A DNA stretch of 64,000 nt, taken from contig PFGG01000064.1 of assembly GCA_002783405.1 (NCBI GenBank), positions 250,200 through 314,199 of the forward strand, in the 5' to 3' direction. The translations under genes were made by a program, and so were the position numbers. The notes under the pieces are model-generated. The model saw only the letters and a program-made list of their open reading frames with translations, was not told the DNA's origin and ran no database searches. Positions 52,561 to 62,091 of the stretch are shown here, in pieces; positions within the stretch are counted from its first letter, which is position 1; every line of letters begins with the position of its first letter. This DNA is from a bacterium (Candidatus Blackallbacteria) CG13_big_fil_rev_8_21_14_2_50_49_14 (GTDB taxonomy: Bacteria > Cyanobacteriota > Sericytochromatia > UBA7694).

Positions 52561-53836
52561 TTTGATTGGGTTGGTGCTTGGTGCCTGTCAGCCACCTCAA
52601 AACAATCGGGAAGGCCCCCCCGATTTTACCCCCTCAGAGAAGCTCATCATTCAAAGCCTGACAGGACACCCCGAACTGACCAGCAATCCATCCAATCGTT
52701 GGGCGGATCAGCCACGTGCTGCACATTTTGGGCAATATCTGTTTTTTGATAAGCGCCTGTCTCAGAATGGAAAATTGAACTGTGCCTCCTGCCACAATCC
52801 TGGCTTGGGTTGGAGCGATGGAAAAGCCTTGGCACAAGGCTTAAAGACCACCGCACGCAACAGTCCCAGCCTTTGGAATGTGTCACATCAGCGTTGGTTT
52901 TTTTGGGATGGTCGTACTGATTCTGCTTGGGCCCAAGCCATTCAGCCTTTAGAAAGTTTGGCTGAAATGGGCATGGATCGTGTTCGGCTTTTGCATGTTT
53001 TTCATCAAAATTCAGATTTAAGACAGGGTTATGAAGCACTCTTTGGCACCTTGCCAAGTGTCACCGGCTTGCCTTCTAGTGGGCGTCCAGTGGCTGAGCA
53101 AGCCGATCACCCTTTGCAAAAAAATTGGAACCTCTTGAGTGAAGCTCAGAAGCAGCAGGTGAATATTTTTCTCACCAATCTTACCAAAACCCTCGAAGCA
53201 TTTGAACGAAGATTTCAAACCGGTGAAAATGCCTTTGACCGGTTTGCAAAAGGCCTGCGTACCCACCAACCCGAATTGCAAAACGCCCTTTCAATCGAAG
53301 CCCAAAAAGGCCTGAGGCTTTTTATTGGACGGGCTCAATGTGTGCTTTGTCATACGGGGCCACTTTTCAGTGATTTGGAGTTTCACAATACGGGTTTGTC
53401 TGCTCTTCCGGGGCAAGCGATCGATCAGGGGCGCTATTTGGGGATTCCCGCTTTGATGTCTGATGCTTTCAATGGTTTGGGGCCCTATACGGATCTCGCC
53501 TCGAAAGAAGATGCCTGGAATGATAAACTGATCTATTTGCAACGCAAAGCAACCAACCAAGGTGAATTTAAAACTCCGGGGCTGAGAGAAATCAGTCGAA
53601 CGGCTCCCTATATGCATGACGGCCGGTTTAAAACCCTGGAAGAGGTGGTCCGTTTCTATTCTCAGCCCTTAAGTGAACCCCCAGCAACTGGTCGACGAGA
53701 AGACACGATCCAAGTCTTGGATCTGAAGCCCGAAGAAATCAAGTATCTCGTGGCATTTTTAGAGTCCTTGACTGGGCCTGAGCCCCCATTGGATTGGGTT
53801 GGACAACCCAAATCGGCTGTTTACAGTCAACCCTGA
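52499..53836 (+). CDS. Di-heme cytochrome c peroxidase/MauG family lipoprotein
   Basis: The open frame begins at ATG 52499, inside the YtkA-like gene; a GTG at 52529 preceded by GAAGG would still leave a full lipoprotein signal ending LVLGAC (Cys30). Two heme attachment sites are present, CASCH (95-99) and CVLCH (281-285), with WFFWDGRTDSAW after the first and TPGLREISRTAPYMHDGRF late in the protein, as in cytochrome c peroxidases and MauG relatives. It would reduce peroxide or oxidise a partner in the periplasm. The PhyH-like gene starts one base after its stop. Confidence 0.85.
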   Translation: MLERKRRRFLVSRLKCLLKISLIGLVLGACQPPQNNREGPPDFTPSEKLIIQSLTGHPELTSNPSNRWADQPRAAHFGQYLFFDKRLSQNGKLNCASCHNPGLGWSDGKALAQGLKTTARNSPSLWNVSHQRWFFWDGRTDSAWAQAIQPLESLAEMGMDRVRLLHVFHQNSDLRQGYEALFGTLPSVTGLPSSGRPVAEQADHPLQKNWNLLSEAQKQQVNIFLTNLTKTLEAFERRFQTGENAFDRFAKGLRTHQPELQNALSIEAQKGLRLFIGRAQCVLCHTGPLFSDLEFHNTGLSALPGQAIDQGRYLGIPALMSDAFNGLGPYTDLASKEDAWNDKLIYLQRKATNQGEFKTPGLREISRTAPYMHDGRFKTLEEVVRFYSQPLSEPPATGRREDTIQVLDLKPEEIKYLVAFLESLTGPEPPLDWVGQPKSAVYSQP

Positions 53837-53837
53837 G

Positions 53838-54629
53838 ATGAAGACCCGGCCTGAATTTCAATCCCAAGCACCGCTTTGTGCACTGCTGGATGCGTTTCAG
53901 GAACAGGGTTATTTGCTTTGGCGAAACTGTCTTCCAGCCGATCGTTTAAACCCTTTGCTGTGGAAAGCGCGTCAGGCCTATGCACGTGCTGATAGCCTGT
54001 TTGCTCAAGGTCAATTGCCAGCTGCTGAAGCGCTTTTGTTTCGCTATGGGCATGTGCCACCTGAAGCCTGCTATCCTCCCCACGATCCTTTTTTGGCTTT
54101 GGCCCGATTATTGGAACCCTGTCTTGTGTTTTTGAATGCTGTTTTGGAGGCTCCGGTTTTACTGTATCAGAACAGTTTATTCCGTCGCCAGATGCCGGAA
54201 AAAAGCCCCTCTCCACCTTTGCCTTGGCATCAGGATGCGCTTTTTTTAGGCGATTTAAGCCCCGTTCTCAATCTTTGGTGCCCTTTGATGGCCTGCGGAC
54301 AGGATGCGCCTGGGCTTGAAATATTTGAGGTCAATCTCAAGGAATCCTTGCGGCTCGAGCGTTTCCCAAGACGGGGTGTTCAGGCCGGGGATGCCTATGC
54401 TGATTTTTCGTTCTTGCCAGAAGAACTTGAAAGCCTGTTTCCCGGTGCTTCAAGTTGGACTCCCACCCTCAACCCCGGCGATCTGTTGGTTTTTCATGAG
54501 AAAATCCTGCACCGAACCCATTTGCAGAAAGGCATGACGCAAACGCGGATCAGCCTTGAAATGCGCTGTATCTCACACAATAAAGCCCCTCAACTTGATA
54601 GTTTGACCCTTCCCTTGAATCTGTCCTGA
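53838..54629 (+). CDS. PhyH-like Fe(II)/2-oxoglutarate oxygenase
   Basis: I choose ATG 53838, one base after the peroxidase stop (263 residues), rather than an in-frame ATG at 53799 inside it. The iron ligands are LPWHQDALFLG (HxD) and a late histidine in FHEKILHRTHLQK, followed by TRISLEMR, whose arginine would bind 2-oxoglutarate. The substrate is unknown. It overlaps the glycosyltransferase gene by TGATG, so hydroxylation of a sugar or lipid handled by that enzyme is possible. It is a second, distinct PhyH protein in this window. Confidence 0.7.
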   Translation: MKTRPEFQSQAPLCALLDAFQEQGYLLWRNCLPADRLNPLLWKARQAYARADSLFAQGQLPAAEALLFRYGHVPPEACYPPHDPFLALARLLEPCLVFLNAVLEAPVLLYQNSLFRRQMPEKSPSPPLPWHQDALFLGDLSPVLNLWCPLMACGQDAPGLEIFEVNLKESLRLERFPRRGVQAGDAYADFSFLPEELESLFPGASSWTPTLNPGDLLVFHEKILHRTHLQKGMTQTRISLEMRCISHNKAPQLDSLTLPLNLS

Positions 54630-56431
54630 TGCAGAATTTAGGGCGTATTTCCAAGCGTATTTTGGTGGGACCGCTTGTCAACCCTGAGCAAATGGGGGCT
54701 TGGCTTTCTCAACCTGATTTCAGAGTCTTGTATGATCCCAAATTGCTGAACCGACCGGCAGCTTGGGAGGGGCTGATTCCAGAACTTCAGCTTGAGAACT
54801 ACCCCTGGCTTGCCTATCGGTATGGTCAGTGTCTCTCAGAAATTCTCACCCAGCTCGAACCCTGGCAACCAGAACTGATTCTCTGGTGGGGGTTTGCCAC
54901 CTCTGTTCTGCCCCAGGGTTTAGACGCTGCGCCTTGCCCGGTTGTTTTAATTGCCTCGGACTGGCAAAGCGCTGGGGCTTTGCTCTGGGAGTGGAGAGAG
55001 CATTTTGATTTGATTCTGGGGGATCAGGCCCTGGTCAACTGGTTGCAATCCAGAGGCTTTACACGTTGCGCCTGGTGGCCTTCCTATGGGTTTTCTCCAG
55101 CGCGTTTTTATCCAGGAGCAGAGACCAAGTGCTGGGATTTGACCTATGTCGGAAGCCTTAACCCAGACAGTCATCCCGAACGTTTGCTCTATCTGAAAAC
55201 ATTGAGTGTACTCTCCAGGCAATACCGTGTTTGTTTTCGCAATCAGATTGTGGGTGAAGACTACCGTCGCTTGCTTTCGCAAAGCCGTCTGGTCTTTAAT
55301 CATGCCTTGCGGGGAGAAATGAATCTCAGGGCCTATGAAGCTTCAGCCTGTGGAGCCGTGGTTTTGCAAGAAGCTGGTAATTTAGAGATCCGTCGCTTTT
55401 TAACGCCTGGAGAGAGTTGTTTGCTCTATGAGCCCTCACAATTGCTTGCACAGGTAAAGGGCTGGCTCCAACAACCTGAACTTTTGGATTCAATCTCCAA
55501 ACGGGCTGCCCAGGCCATTCTCAACCATACATACGAGCAGCAATTTGAACGTCTTTTGAATCTCTTGCCGAATTATTTGAAACAGCATCGGCGTGCTCCT
55601 CTGCGTTTAGCAAGCAATTTACAGGGCCAACTTGAACTCTTACAGGCTTTTCAGCCTGCTGTGGTTGCACAGCAGCCCGAGCTGATCCGCGAAAAGTTAA
55701 AGCTTCAGGCTCAGCCCTTGCCGCCGATCTTGGCCTGTTTAGGCTTAAGTTTAGGAACCGATCGGGATGCTGCCTATTCTGCACTTGAAATGGCAGCTCT
55801 ACAGAACCCTCAGGATCTGATCTTGCAGCATAATTTGGCATGGGCTGCTCGTTTTGTGCAAAAACCCAAAGCCTCGATCTTTGAGCTGATACATCACGCT
55901 CTGCAAACAAAACTTCAGCTTCCTGCTGCCGATCGGCTCGATGAATTTGTGGTATTGCCCTGCTTAGGCTCCCACCGCTTTCAGTTGGTTTGGGAACAAG
56001 CGCATCAAGCTGAAGATCGAAATCGCTTAGAACAACTTGTGTACTGGAACCTTCTGCGACTGAAAGCGGAAGTGGCGCTTGAAAACGAAGACTGGGTAAC
56101 CTCACTCCAGGCTTTGGAACAAGCCCAAGAAAGGCCTCAGATGCCTGAAACTCTTTGCTTTCCCATGGCCATGATTTACTTGCGCCTTCAGGAGCATGCA
56201 CGTGCCTTGCAAGCATTCGCAAGAAGTGTCAGTCTGAATCCTTCCTCAAGAATAGCCTGGAAATATTTGATTCAACTCAGTTTAAAACTTGAGCCCGTCA
56301 ATGCCCGTCGTGAAAAGTTGGCAGAACTGATTGATTGGGCGGAAGCGGTTGCCTGGAGAGATGGGCTGCCACAATGGCATGCTCTGTATGAACAATTGAA
56401 AATAGAAACGGTCACTGAACCAGGAAATTAA
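54629..56431 (+). CDS. CgeB-like glycosyltransferase with TPR-like C-terminal half
   Basis: The 600-residue protein has no signal peptide. Its first half follows the GT-B plan of CgeB-type glycosyltransferases: ELILWWGFATSV, VLIASDWQSAG, LTYVGSLNPDSHPERL, and the donor-site loop MNLRAYEASACGAVVLQE with GESCLLYEPSQL. The second half (about 340-600) is helical with TPR-like repeats (LALENEDWVTSLQALEQAQ-like and YLRLQEHARALQAF). It may glycosylate a protein held by the TPR part. It starts inside the PhyH stop and shares a TTAA stop overlap with convergent cheA. Confidence 0.72.
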   Translation: MQNLGRISKRILVGPLVNPEQMGAWLSQPDFRVLYDPKLLNRPAAWEGLIPELQLENYPWLAYRYGQCLSEILTQLEPWQPELILWWGFATSVLPQGLDAAPCPVVLIASDWQSAGALLWEWREHFDLILGDQALVNWLQSRGFTRCAWWPSYGFSPARFYPGAETKCWDLTYVGSLNPDSHPERLLYLKTLSVLSRQYRVCFRNQIVGEDYRRLLSQSRLVFNHALRGEMNLRAYEASACGAVVLQEAGNLEIRRFLTPGESCLLYEPSQLLAQVKGWLQQPELLDSISKRAAQAILNHTYEQQFERLLNLLPNYLKQHRRAPLRLASNLQGQLELLQAFQPAVVAQQPELIREKLKLQAQPLPPILACLGLSLGTDRDAAYSALEMAALQNPQDLILQHNLAWAARFVQKPKASIFELIHHALQTKLQLPAADRLDEFVVLPCLGSHRFQLVWEQAHQAEDRNRLEQLVYWNLLRLKAEVALENEDWVTSLQALEQAQERPQMPETLCFPMAMIYLRLQEHARALQAFARSVSLNPSSRIAWKYLIQLSLKLEPVNARREKLAELIDWAEAVAWRDGLPQWHALYEQLKIETVTEPGN

Positions 56432-58938
56432 ACTTGAGCAAAAATTTGAGCTGTATCCAGCAGCAAAGCCACTTCTCCATTGGCCAGTACGGTGGCGCCT
56501 GAAAACATATCCGCTCCCCTGCGCTTGTCATGGTTGTTGCTAAAGGGTTTTAAGACCAATTCTTCTTGCCCCAGGAGTTCATCTACGAGAATACCCAGAC
56601 GTTGACTTCCCCGTTTGATGACGATCATCCAAAAATCTTCTTTTTCAAAGCCAAGCGCTTTGACCTGATCCCCTTGGGGATTGATAAAATCAGCAAGAAT
56701 AACCAAGGGAATATAATGCCCGTTAAAATAATAAACTTCTTTACCCGCTTGGGTTTCAATTTCTGAGGTGTAAATTTCTGTTACGGTATCTACTTGATCC
56801 TGTCCAATTGCAAAGAAGTCGCCTCTGTCGCTGACCAGAAAGGCATTCAACATGGTCATTTGAGAGGGAATCCGAATCGAATAGGTGGTTCCCTGACCGC
56901 GGGTGGATTGAATGCGAATTTCGCCACCGAGACTCTCAATCTGGGTGCGAACAGCATCCATACCTACGCCTCGCCCTGAAATATCAGTCGCAGTATCCTG
57001 GGTCGATAATCCAGGGGCAAAAACAAGGCGCAGAGCTTGTTCCTGAGACATTTGCAGTGCAGACTGTTCAGAGACGATTCCCCGCTCAACAGCTTTATAG
57101 CGTAATTTATCGGTATCAATGCCTTTTCCATCGTCTCGTACGTCAACGCGCAAAACGTCATTTTCATAACTGGCCTGTAAGGCGATCAGGCCCTTGGCAG
57201 GTTTGCCTCTGCGCAAACGCTCTTCGGGCTTTTCAAGACCATGATCGGCTGCGTTGCGAATCATATGCATCAAGGCATTACCCAGTTCATCAATCAGGGT
57301 ACGATCCATTTCCAGCTCCCGGCCATCCATGGTGAGTTCAATCTCTTTGCCCAATGAGCGTGAAAGATCGCGAATCATACGTGGAAAGCGATTAAAGACC
57401 TGTTCAACAGACACCATTTGAAGTTGAATACTGAGGGAGTGTAAGGCGGTGGCTACTGAGCCCAAACTAAAGAGATGGGTGTCCATATTGGCAATATTTT
57501 GGCTGCGAATGGCATGTGAAAACTCGGCACGACACAGCACCAGTTCATCAACCAATTGCATGAGTTGTTCAAGTTTTCCAGCATCGACTCTGACCAAAGG
57601 TGAGGTTCTGGTTCCTGCCTGGCGAGTTTGGGCGGGTGACTGTTCTGTAACGAAGTGTTCCGGCGGACGGGTGGGTAAATCAATCACTGAATGACTGCTT
57701 TGGGCCATGGGTTTGGTTAGCGGGGTTTTGTCTCTGGGCAGCTCAATGATATTATTGACCTGGGTTTTGGGGGCTAAAAGCTCGTCTGCCACATAAAGGG
57801 CCTGAATTTCGAGAGAGTCTTTTATTTCAGGTATTTCAAGAATGGCAGAACGAATTTCATCGGCTTCATGTTGGCTTACCAAAATCAGACTGAAAAAATT
57901 GCCAAACCGTTCTTCTTCAAGCTCAATCACGGGGGGATCGGCTTTAATGATTTCACCGTATTTTTCGAGTGAACGAAAAATTAAAGTTGCGCGTGCAGCT
58001 TTTAAAACGACATTTGGAAAGAGTTTTATCCCGAATAAAATTGCACCGTAGCCGAGTTTTTTTGCTTCCCGTAAGACATTGAGCTCAAACTCATTTAATT
58101 CGGGCATCGCGAAGGGATCTTGGCTTTCCAATTTAGGGGGGGATTGGGCTGTATAGATGGTTTCTCCCAATAAATTCACGGTGCGAAGTGCTTCCACTTC
58201 AGAGACTGAGTTTACTTCGTTTTCAATATATTCATTGTCATGGGGGGTGACCAGGCTGATAATAAAACAGTTCTGAAAATTTCCTGCCAGCAAATCGTTG
58301 AGTTCAGGAATGGTTTTGATCACTTCGCTGTTTTGCTTGAGTTTATGCAGGATCAGTTGTGTGCGCACAGATTTCATTTGGCAGTTTTCAGCCAGTTGAA
58401 TACGCAACTCAAAGCAGTTTTTTCCATATTTTGAAGCTTGAAGAATTTTTTCGCTTTCGCTGTCGGTATAGGCATGTTGCCAATCTTTAGACCAGTAAGG
58501 ATCCTCTTCCTCTCCTGTTCCAGTTAGGGAAGGCTGTGATTGGCCTTGGGCAGAACATTCAGCCAGATGCGCGAAGAGATAGCTGAGATCTTGGGGGGTC
58601 GCTTGCTCTGGTTGACTGACATTGCCAATCAGCAGATCCAAACCATCGACACAGGCAAAGAGCAAGTCCATGATGCGGTCATTCAAGCGAATCGTGTGAT
58701 TTCTTAGCTCGTCGAGCAGGCTTTCCATTTCATGGCTTAATTGTGAAATTTCTTCAAAATAGGGAAACTCCACCAGGGTGGCGGCCATGCCCTTAATCGT
58801 ATGAATGCTTCTGAAGATCTCATTTAAGACAGCCGAATTATCCGGCGAGTTTTCCAAAACCAGCAAGGAATCACTGCATTGCTGGAGATGCAAACGCGCC
58901 TCATCGATAAATAATCCTACGTATTGAGAAAGATCCAT
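56428..58938 (-). CDS. cheA: Chemotaxis histidine kinase CheA with two P2-like domains
   Basis: The 836-residue protein has P1 with the phosphorylated histidine in FRSIHTIKGMAATL (His46). Two segments each resemble the CheY-binding P2 domain: about 172-255 (NCFELRIQLAENCQMKS) and about 282-385 (YGAILFGIKLFPN). P3 begins at about 448. The ATPase has NALMHMIRNAADHGLE, DDGKGID and DISGRGVGMDAVRTQIE. The CheW-like domain fills the C-terminus, ending with LLGQEELVLKPF and LLLDTAQIF. No receiver domain is fused. The downstream partners on this strand are HDOD, CheR and TPR proteins; no receptor, CheW or CheY is in the window. Confidence 0.92.
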   Translation of the reverse strand: MDLSQYVGLFIDEARLHLQQCSDSLLVLENSPDNSAVLNEIFRSIHTIKGMAATLVEFPYFEEISQLSHEMESLLDELRNHTIRLNDRIMDLLFACVDGLDLLIGNVSQPEQATPQDLSYLFAHLAECSAQGQSQPSLTGTGEEEDPYWSKDWQHAYTDSESEKILQASKYGKNCFELRIQLAENCQMKSVRTQLILHKLKQNSEVIKTIPELNDLLAGNFQNCFIISLVTPHDNEYIENEVNSVSEVEALRTVNLLGETIYTAQSPPKLESQDPFAMPELNEFELNVLREAKKLGYGAILFGIKLFPNVVLKAARATLIFRSLEKYGEIIKADPPVIELEEERFGNFFSLILVSQHEADEIRSAILEIPEIKDSLEIQALYVADELLAPKTQVNNIIELPRDKTPLTKPMAQSSHSVIDLPTRPPEHFVTEQSPAQTRQAGTRTSPLVRVDAGKLEQLMQLVDELVLCRAEFSHAIRSQNIANMDTHLFSLGSVATALHSLSIQLQMVSVEQVFNRFPRMIRDLSRSLGKEIELTMDGRELEMDRTLIDELGNALMHMIRNAADHGLEKPEERLRRGKPAKGLIALQASYENDVLRVDVRDDGKGIDTDKLRYKAVERGIVSEQSALQMSQEQALRLVFAPGLSTQDTATDISGRGVGMDAVRTQIESLGGEIRIQSTRGQGTTYSIRIPSQMTMLNAFLVSDRGDFFAIGQDQVDTVTEIYTSEIETQAGKEVYYFNGHYIPLVILADFINPQGDQVKALGFEKEDFWMIVIKRGSQRLGILVDELLGQEELVLKPFSNNHDKRRGADMFSGATVLANGEVALLLDTAQIFAQV

Positions 58939-58995
58939 GTTACCAACGGTTTAATGTGTCCATCATAGCATGCAAAGCAAATCCTATTTTTTTCA

Positions 58996-59868
58996 TTAAG
59001 TCACTAAAAGCGCCAATTGACGCGTCTCTTCGACTTTTTTTTGTAAATTGGGCAGCAATCTTTCCAGGTGGGATTCCTGAATACCCAAGACCTTATGAAT
59101 GATGTTTGCATGCTCACGAAAGGTGACAAGGGCTTGATTTTTTTTATCCTCTCTTAACATCGCTGCCAAAAGATTCGCGGTCGCAACCAAAGTCGGAAGC
59201 AAGGCGGGTATTTCATTTTCAAGTAAAGCTTCAAAACTGTGGTGTCTTTTGATCGATTCTACCAAGAGCGGGGGGAAGTTCCAACGCTCAGCCAAGGCAG
59301 CCCCAATCTCAGCATGGTTAAACCCCAAGATTTTATTTTCGGCCTCATACAAGTGAATTTTGGTGTTGAGATGAAGATTGGTGGCCTTATACACTTCAGG
59401 TAAAGCGTATTGGTTCAGTACAATTTTGCCAATATCGTGAATCAAGCCTGCAATAAAGCATTCTTCGGGTTCATGGTGTTTGAGATTTAAGGCCAGAGAG
59501 CGTGAAATTTCGGCACTTGCGATTGAATGTTCCCAAAACTCACCTGCGTTTAGTTTATAGCCCAAGAGGCCTTTGTTCAGTGTGCTCTGCGTAGTAATCA
59601 TCAGAACCAGACTTTTGACGGAGCTAAACCCTACAATCATCACGGCCTCAGAAATCGTTGTCACTTTGCGTGACAGACCATAAAAGGCTGAATTACAGAG
59701 TCGCAGGACCTTTGCTGTCAGGGCTTGATCAGAGCTGATGACTTCGGCGAGTTTACCTACATCTGTATCGGGATCATTCAACAATTGAATGGCGCGCATG
59801 GCCGTTTGAGGAACCTCGGGCAATTCATCCACCCGATTCAAAATATTCCTGATAGAGAGTTCTCTCAC
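58996..59868 (-). CDS. HDOD domain protein
   Basis: The GTG start overlaps the CheR stop (GTGA). The 290-residue protein is one HDOD domain: LPEVPQTAMRAIQLLNDPDT, VISSDQALTAKVLRLCNSAFYG, EAVMIVGFSSVKSLVL and AGLIHDIGKIVL, with FNHAEIGAALAERW later. HDOD proteins lack full phosphodiesterase activity and act as signalling scaffolds. The IHDIGK stretch still resembles an HD site, so residual metal binding is possible. Position between CheR and CheA suggests a role in the chemotaxis-like pathway. Confidence 0.87.
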   Translation of the reverse strand: MRELSIRNILNRVDELPEVPQTAMRAIQLLNDPDTDVGKLAEVISSDQALTAKVLRLCNSAFYGLSRKVTTISEAVMIVGFSSVKSLVLMITTQSTLNKGLLGYKLNAGEFWEHSIASAEISRSLALNLKHHEPEECFIAGLIHDIGKIVLNQYALPEVYKATNLHLNTKIHLYEAENKILGFNHAEIGAALAERWNFPPLLVESIKRHHSFEALLENEIPALLPTLVATANLLAAMLREDKKNQALVTFREHANIIHKVLGIQESHLERLLPNLQKKVEETRQLALLVT

Positions 59869-60680
59869 GGTTTGCCCATCTTTTGCTTTTGGTAAAAATA
59901 TGAAGATAAACGATTGTAACCAATCTCATGGGCCTGAATCAACTGTTCAGCCCCGCCCACAAAAAGCACGCCACCCTCACGAAGGGATGAGTAAAACTGT
60001 TGATAAACGCGGGTTTTTGCTTCTTTGGTAAAGTATATCATTACATTGCGGCAGGCGATGAGATCAAATTGTAGGGGATAATCATCTGTTAAAAGATCGT
60101 GGTGAATAAAGTGAACTTTTTCCCGCCACTTTTGTTTAAAAACATAGGCATTGGCTTTGTTTTCATCCAGGCAAGGATCAAAAAAAGTGGAGAGGTCTTT
60201 TTTGCTCACATGTTGAAGCAAATCGGGTAAAAATACGCCTTTCCGCGCACGTTCTAAAGCATCCCGATCGATATCGCTTGCAAGAAAATGGCAGTGATCG
60301 GCTGCTCCCAGATGTTCGAGGATCATCAAGAGGGAATAAATTTCTGCCCCGATCGAACTGCCTGCACTCCAAATTCTGAGCCGGGGCCTTCGTGAAAGCA
60401 GTTCAGGTAAAATTTTGTTTTGAATTTCCTGAAAACGTTCGGCATTTCTAAAAAACTCTGAAACATTGATCGAGAGTCCATCTAAAAATTTGCGCAATTC
60501 ATTTGAATTTTGTTTGAAATATATCAGCAGTTCAGCTAAATTTTGGGAATGGGTTGTGTGTAAGATTTCCTGAAGTCGCCGATCAATTTGGATATGTTGG
60601 TAATTATCCAGATTATAACCAGAAAGCTGATGAAACTCACGTTTAAAATGCGTCAACTCGGGATCAGAATGTGGCTGCAT
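59865..60680 (-). CDS. cheR: CheR-type chemoreceptor methyltransferase
   Basis: I place the start at ATG 60680 (271 residues) after AAGGAAAGGG; a longer frame to 60779 overlaps the TPR gene. The N-terminal helical domain includes GLSINVSEFFRNAERF. The SAM site is LRIWSAGSSIGAEIYSLL, a variant of the usual SAGCSTGEEPYS, followed by FLASDIDRDALERARKG, FDLIACRNVMIYF and REGGVLFVGGAE. CheR methylates receptor glutamates in adaptation. No receptor gene is in the window. The GTGA overlap couples it to the HDOD gene. Confidence 0.87.
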   Translation of the reverse strand: MQPHSDPELTHFKREFHQLSGYNLDNYQHIQIDRRLQEILHTTHSQNLAELLIYFKQNSNELRKFLDGLSINVSEFFRNAERFQEIQNKILPELLSRRPRLRIWSAGSSIGAEIYSLLMILEHLGAADHCHFLASDIDRDALERARKGVFLPDLLQHVSKKDLSTFFDPCLDENKANAYVFKQKWREKVHFIHHDLLTDDYPLQFDLIACRNVMIYFTKEAKTRVYQQFYSSLREGGVLFVGGAEQLIQAHEIGYNRLSSYFYQKQKMGKP

Positions 60681-60732
60681 GCCCCGGCCCTTTCCTTGAG
60701 CACTTTTGGACCGGGTAAAAAACAAGCAGGCT

Positions 60733-61464
60733 TCATCGTGCAACTCGACTGAAAAGCAGAATCTCTTCTTTGATATCACTCAGTTTGAGTGCCAGGCCGA
60801 TTTTGAATGTTTCGGCTTCATTTTGGGCATCTTTGACCCAAAGTGCATGGGATTTAAGATAGAAATCTGGGGTCTGAATATTTGCTGGGATATGTAGGAA
60901 ATCCCGCACGGATTGAGGACTGAGTTGATAGGCTTGATTGAGATCCAGCAAGGCACGGTTTGTGCATTCTTTGAGCTGAATCAAGGCACACCCGCGCTGT
61001 AATAAAGCCATGGCTTGAAAATCAGGATCGCGTGTCATATACAGGCTGAGCGTCAAATCTTCAACTGCTTCTGGGAACCGTTCCTGAACTCTTCTCAAGG
61101 TTCCCCTCAGATGATAGAGCGCAGAGAGAAAAGTCAGATAGCCTGTATCTTCTGCAATTTCCTGATCCCAGTCAATTTCATGTGCGGTCAGATCATTCAC
61201 TTCGGCCTTTACCAATTTTAACAAGCGCGAAATATCATCAATGGCATCAGAAGGTTTTTTCCACAGACTGTAGGCATAGCCTCGAAAACTCAGACAGCGC
61301 AATTGTTCCATCAGCGTAAGGCCTGCTGCCAAAGTTTGGTTGAGCAGGGCAATGGCCTGTCGATAGCGAGCCTGTTGGATGAAATCCTGTGCCTTTGTAA
61401 AGGTTTCTTTCAATTCTTCAACAGAGACATGGTGGATCAATGGGGGGGTATTTTTTGACTTCAT
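60733..61464 (-). CDS. TPR-repeat protein of the chemotaxis cluster
   Basis: The 243-residue protein starts at ATG 61464, after GAGG; a TTG two codons upstream is less likely. It has no signal peptide and is all helical with TPR-like repeats (FIQQARYRQAIALLNQTL, LRCLSFRGYAYSLWKKPSDA and FQAMALLQRGCALIQLKE). TPR domains are often found with CheR, as fusions or neighbours. It is 52 bases upstream of cheR on the same strand and probably shares the operon. The partner is unknown. Confidence 0.75.
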   Translation of the reverse strand: MKSKNTPPLIHHVSVEELKETFTKAQDFIQQARYRQAIALLNQTLAAGLTLMEQLRCLSFRGYAYSLWKKPSDAIDDISRLLKLVKAEVNDLTAHEIDWDQEIAEDTGYLTFLSALYHLRGTLRRVQERFPEAVEDLTLSLYMTRDPDFQAMALLQRGCALIQLKECTNRALLDLNQAYQLSPQSVRDFLHIPANIQTPDFYLKSHALWVKDAQNEAETFKIGLALKLSDIKEEILLFSRVAR

Positions 61465-61500
61465 TCTCAAATCGGCCTCAACTCAATCACGACAATTTAC

Positions 61501-62031
61501 TTAACCACCTTCTGCTGTCTGAAAACCGCTGCGCAGCGGAGTCGGTCTCAGATTATAAACTTCTTCAGGAACCAGGCCCGCAAGATATTCGACAATGTCT
61601 TTGACGGATACAATCCCGGTTAAATGGCCTTTTTCATCCACCACAGGCAAATGTCTAAAGCCCCCCAGGGTCATCTGATTCAAAGCAAAGGCAATTTTAT
61701 CTTCGATAAACAAAGTGACGGGATCGGGAGTCATGTATTCTCTCAGTTTTGCCTGATTTAAATCGGGGTTCGTTTTTAAAACTTTAAAAAGCAGATCCCG
61801 TTCTGTGAAAATGCCAACCGGAACCTTTTTTTCTGCAATAATCACTGCGCCGATGCGCTTGTCTTGCATCAAATGGATAGCTTCCTGAAGGGTGTGCTCA
61901 GGGCTTAAGCTGATGGGCTTGCGGGGAGAAAGTCGCCGGATGGTTTCTTTGCTGACCACTGTAAATGCTTTTTCCTGGTCTTGCAAATGACTTAGATCAT
62001 CATGGTCCAGATATTCATCGATTAAGCTCAA
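61501..62031 (-). CDS. CBS-pair domain protein
   Basis: The start is TTG 62031, eight bases after GGAGGGG, giving 176 residues. Two CBS motifs are visible: LSPEHTLQEAIHLMQDKRIG with VGIFTERDLLFKVL, and IAFALNQMTLGGFRHLPVVD with LTGIVSVKDIVEYLAG. CBS pairs bind adenosine nucleotides and regulate partner proteins. No other domain is present. It lies 36 bases upstream of the TPR gene on the same strand and may be part of the same transcript. Confidence 0.85.
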   Translation of the reverse strand: MSLIDEYLDHDDLSHLQDQEKAFTVVSKETIRRLSPRKPISLSPEHTLQEAIHLMQDKRIGAVIIAEKKVPVGIFTERDLLFKVLKTNPDLNQAKLREYMTPDPVTLFIEDKIAFALNQMTLGGFRHLPVVDEKGHLTGIVSVKDIVEYLAGLVPEEVYNLRPTPLRSGFQTAEGG

Positions 62032-62091
62032 TGGCGTGCCCCTCCTTTTTTCATAGCCTATATTTTCATTTTATCACGGGCCTTCGCCTTG

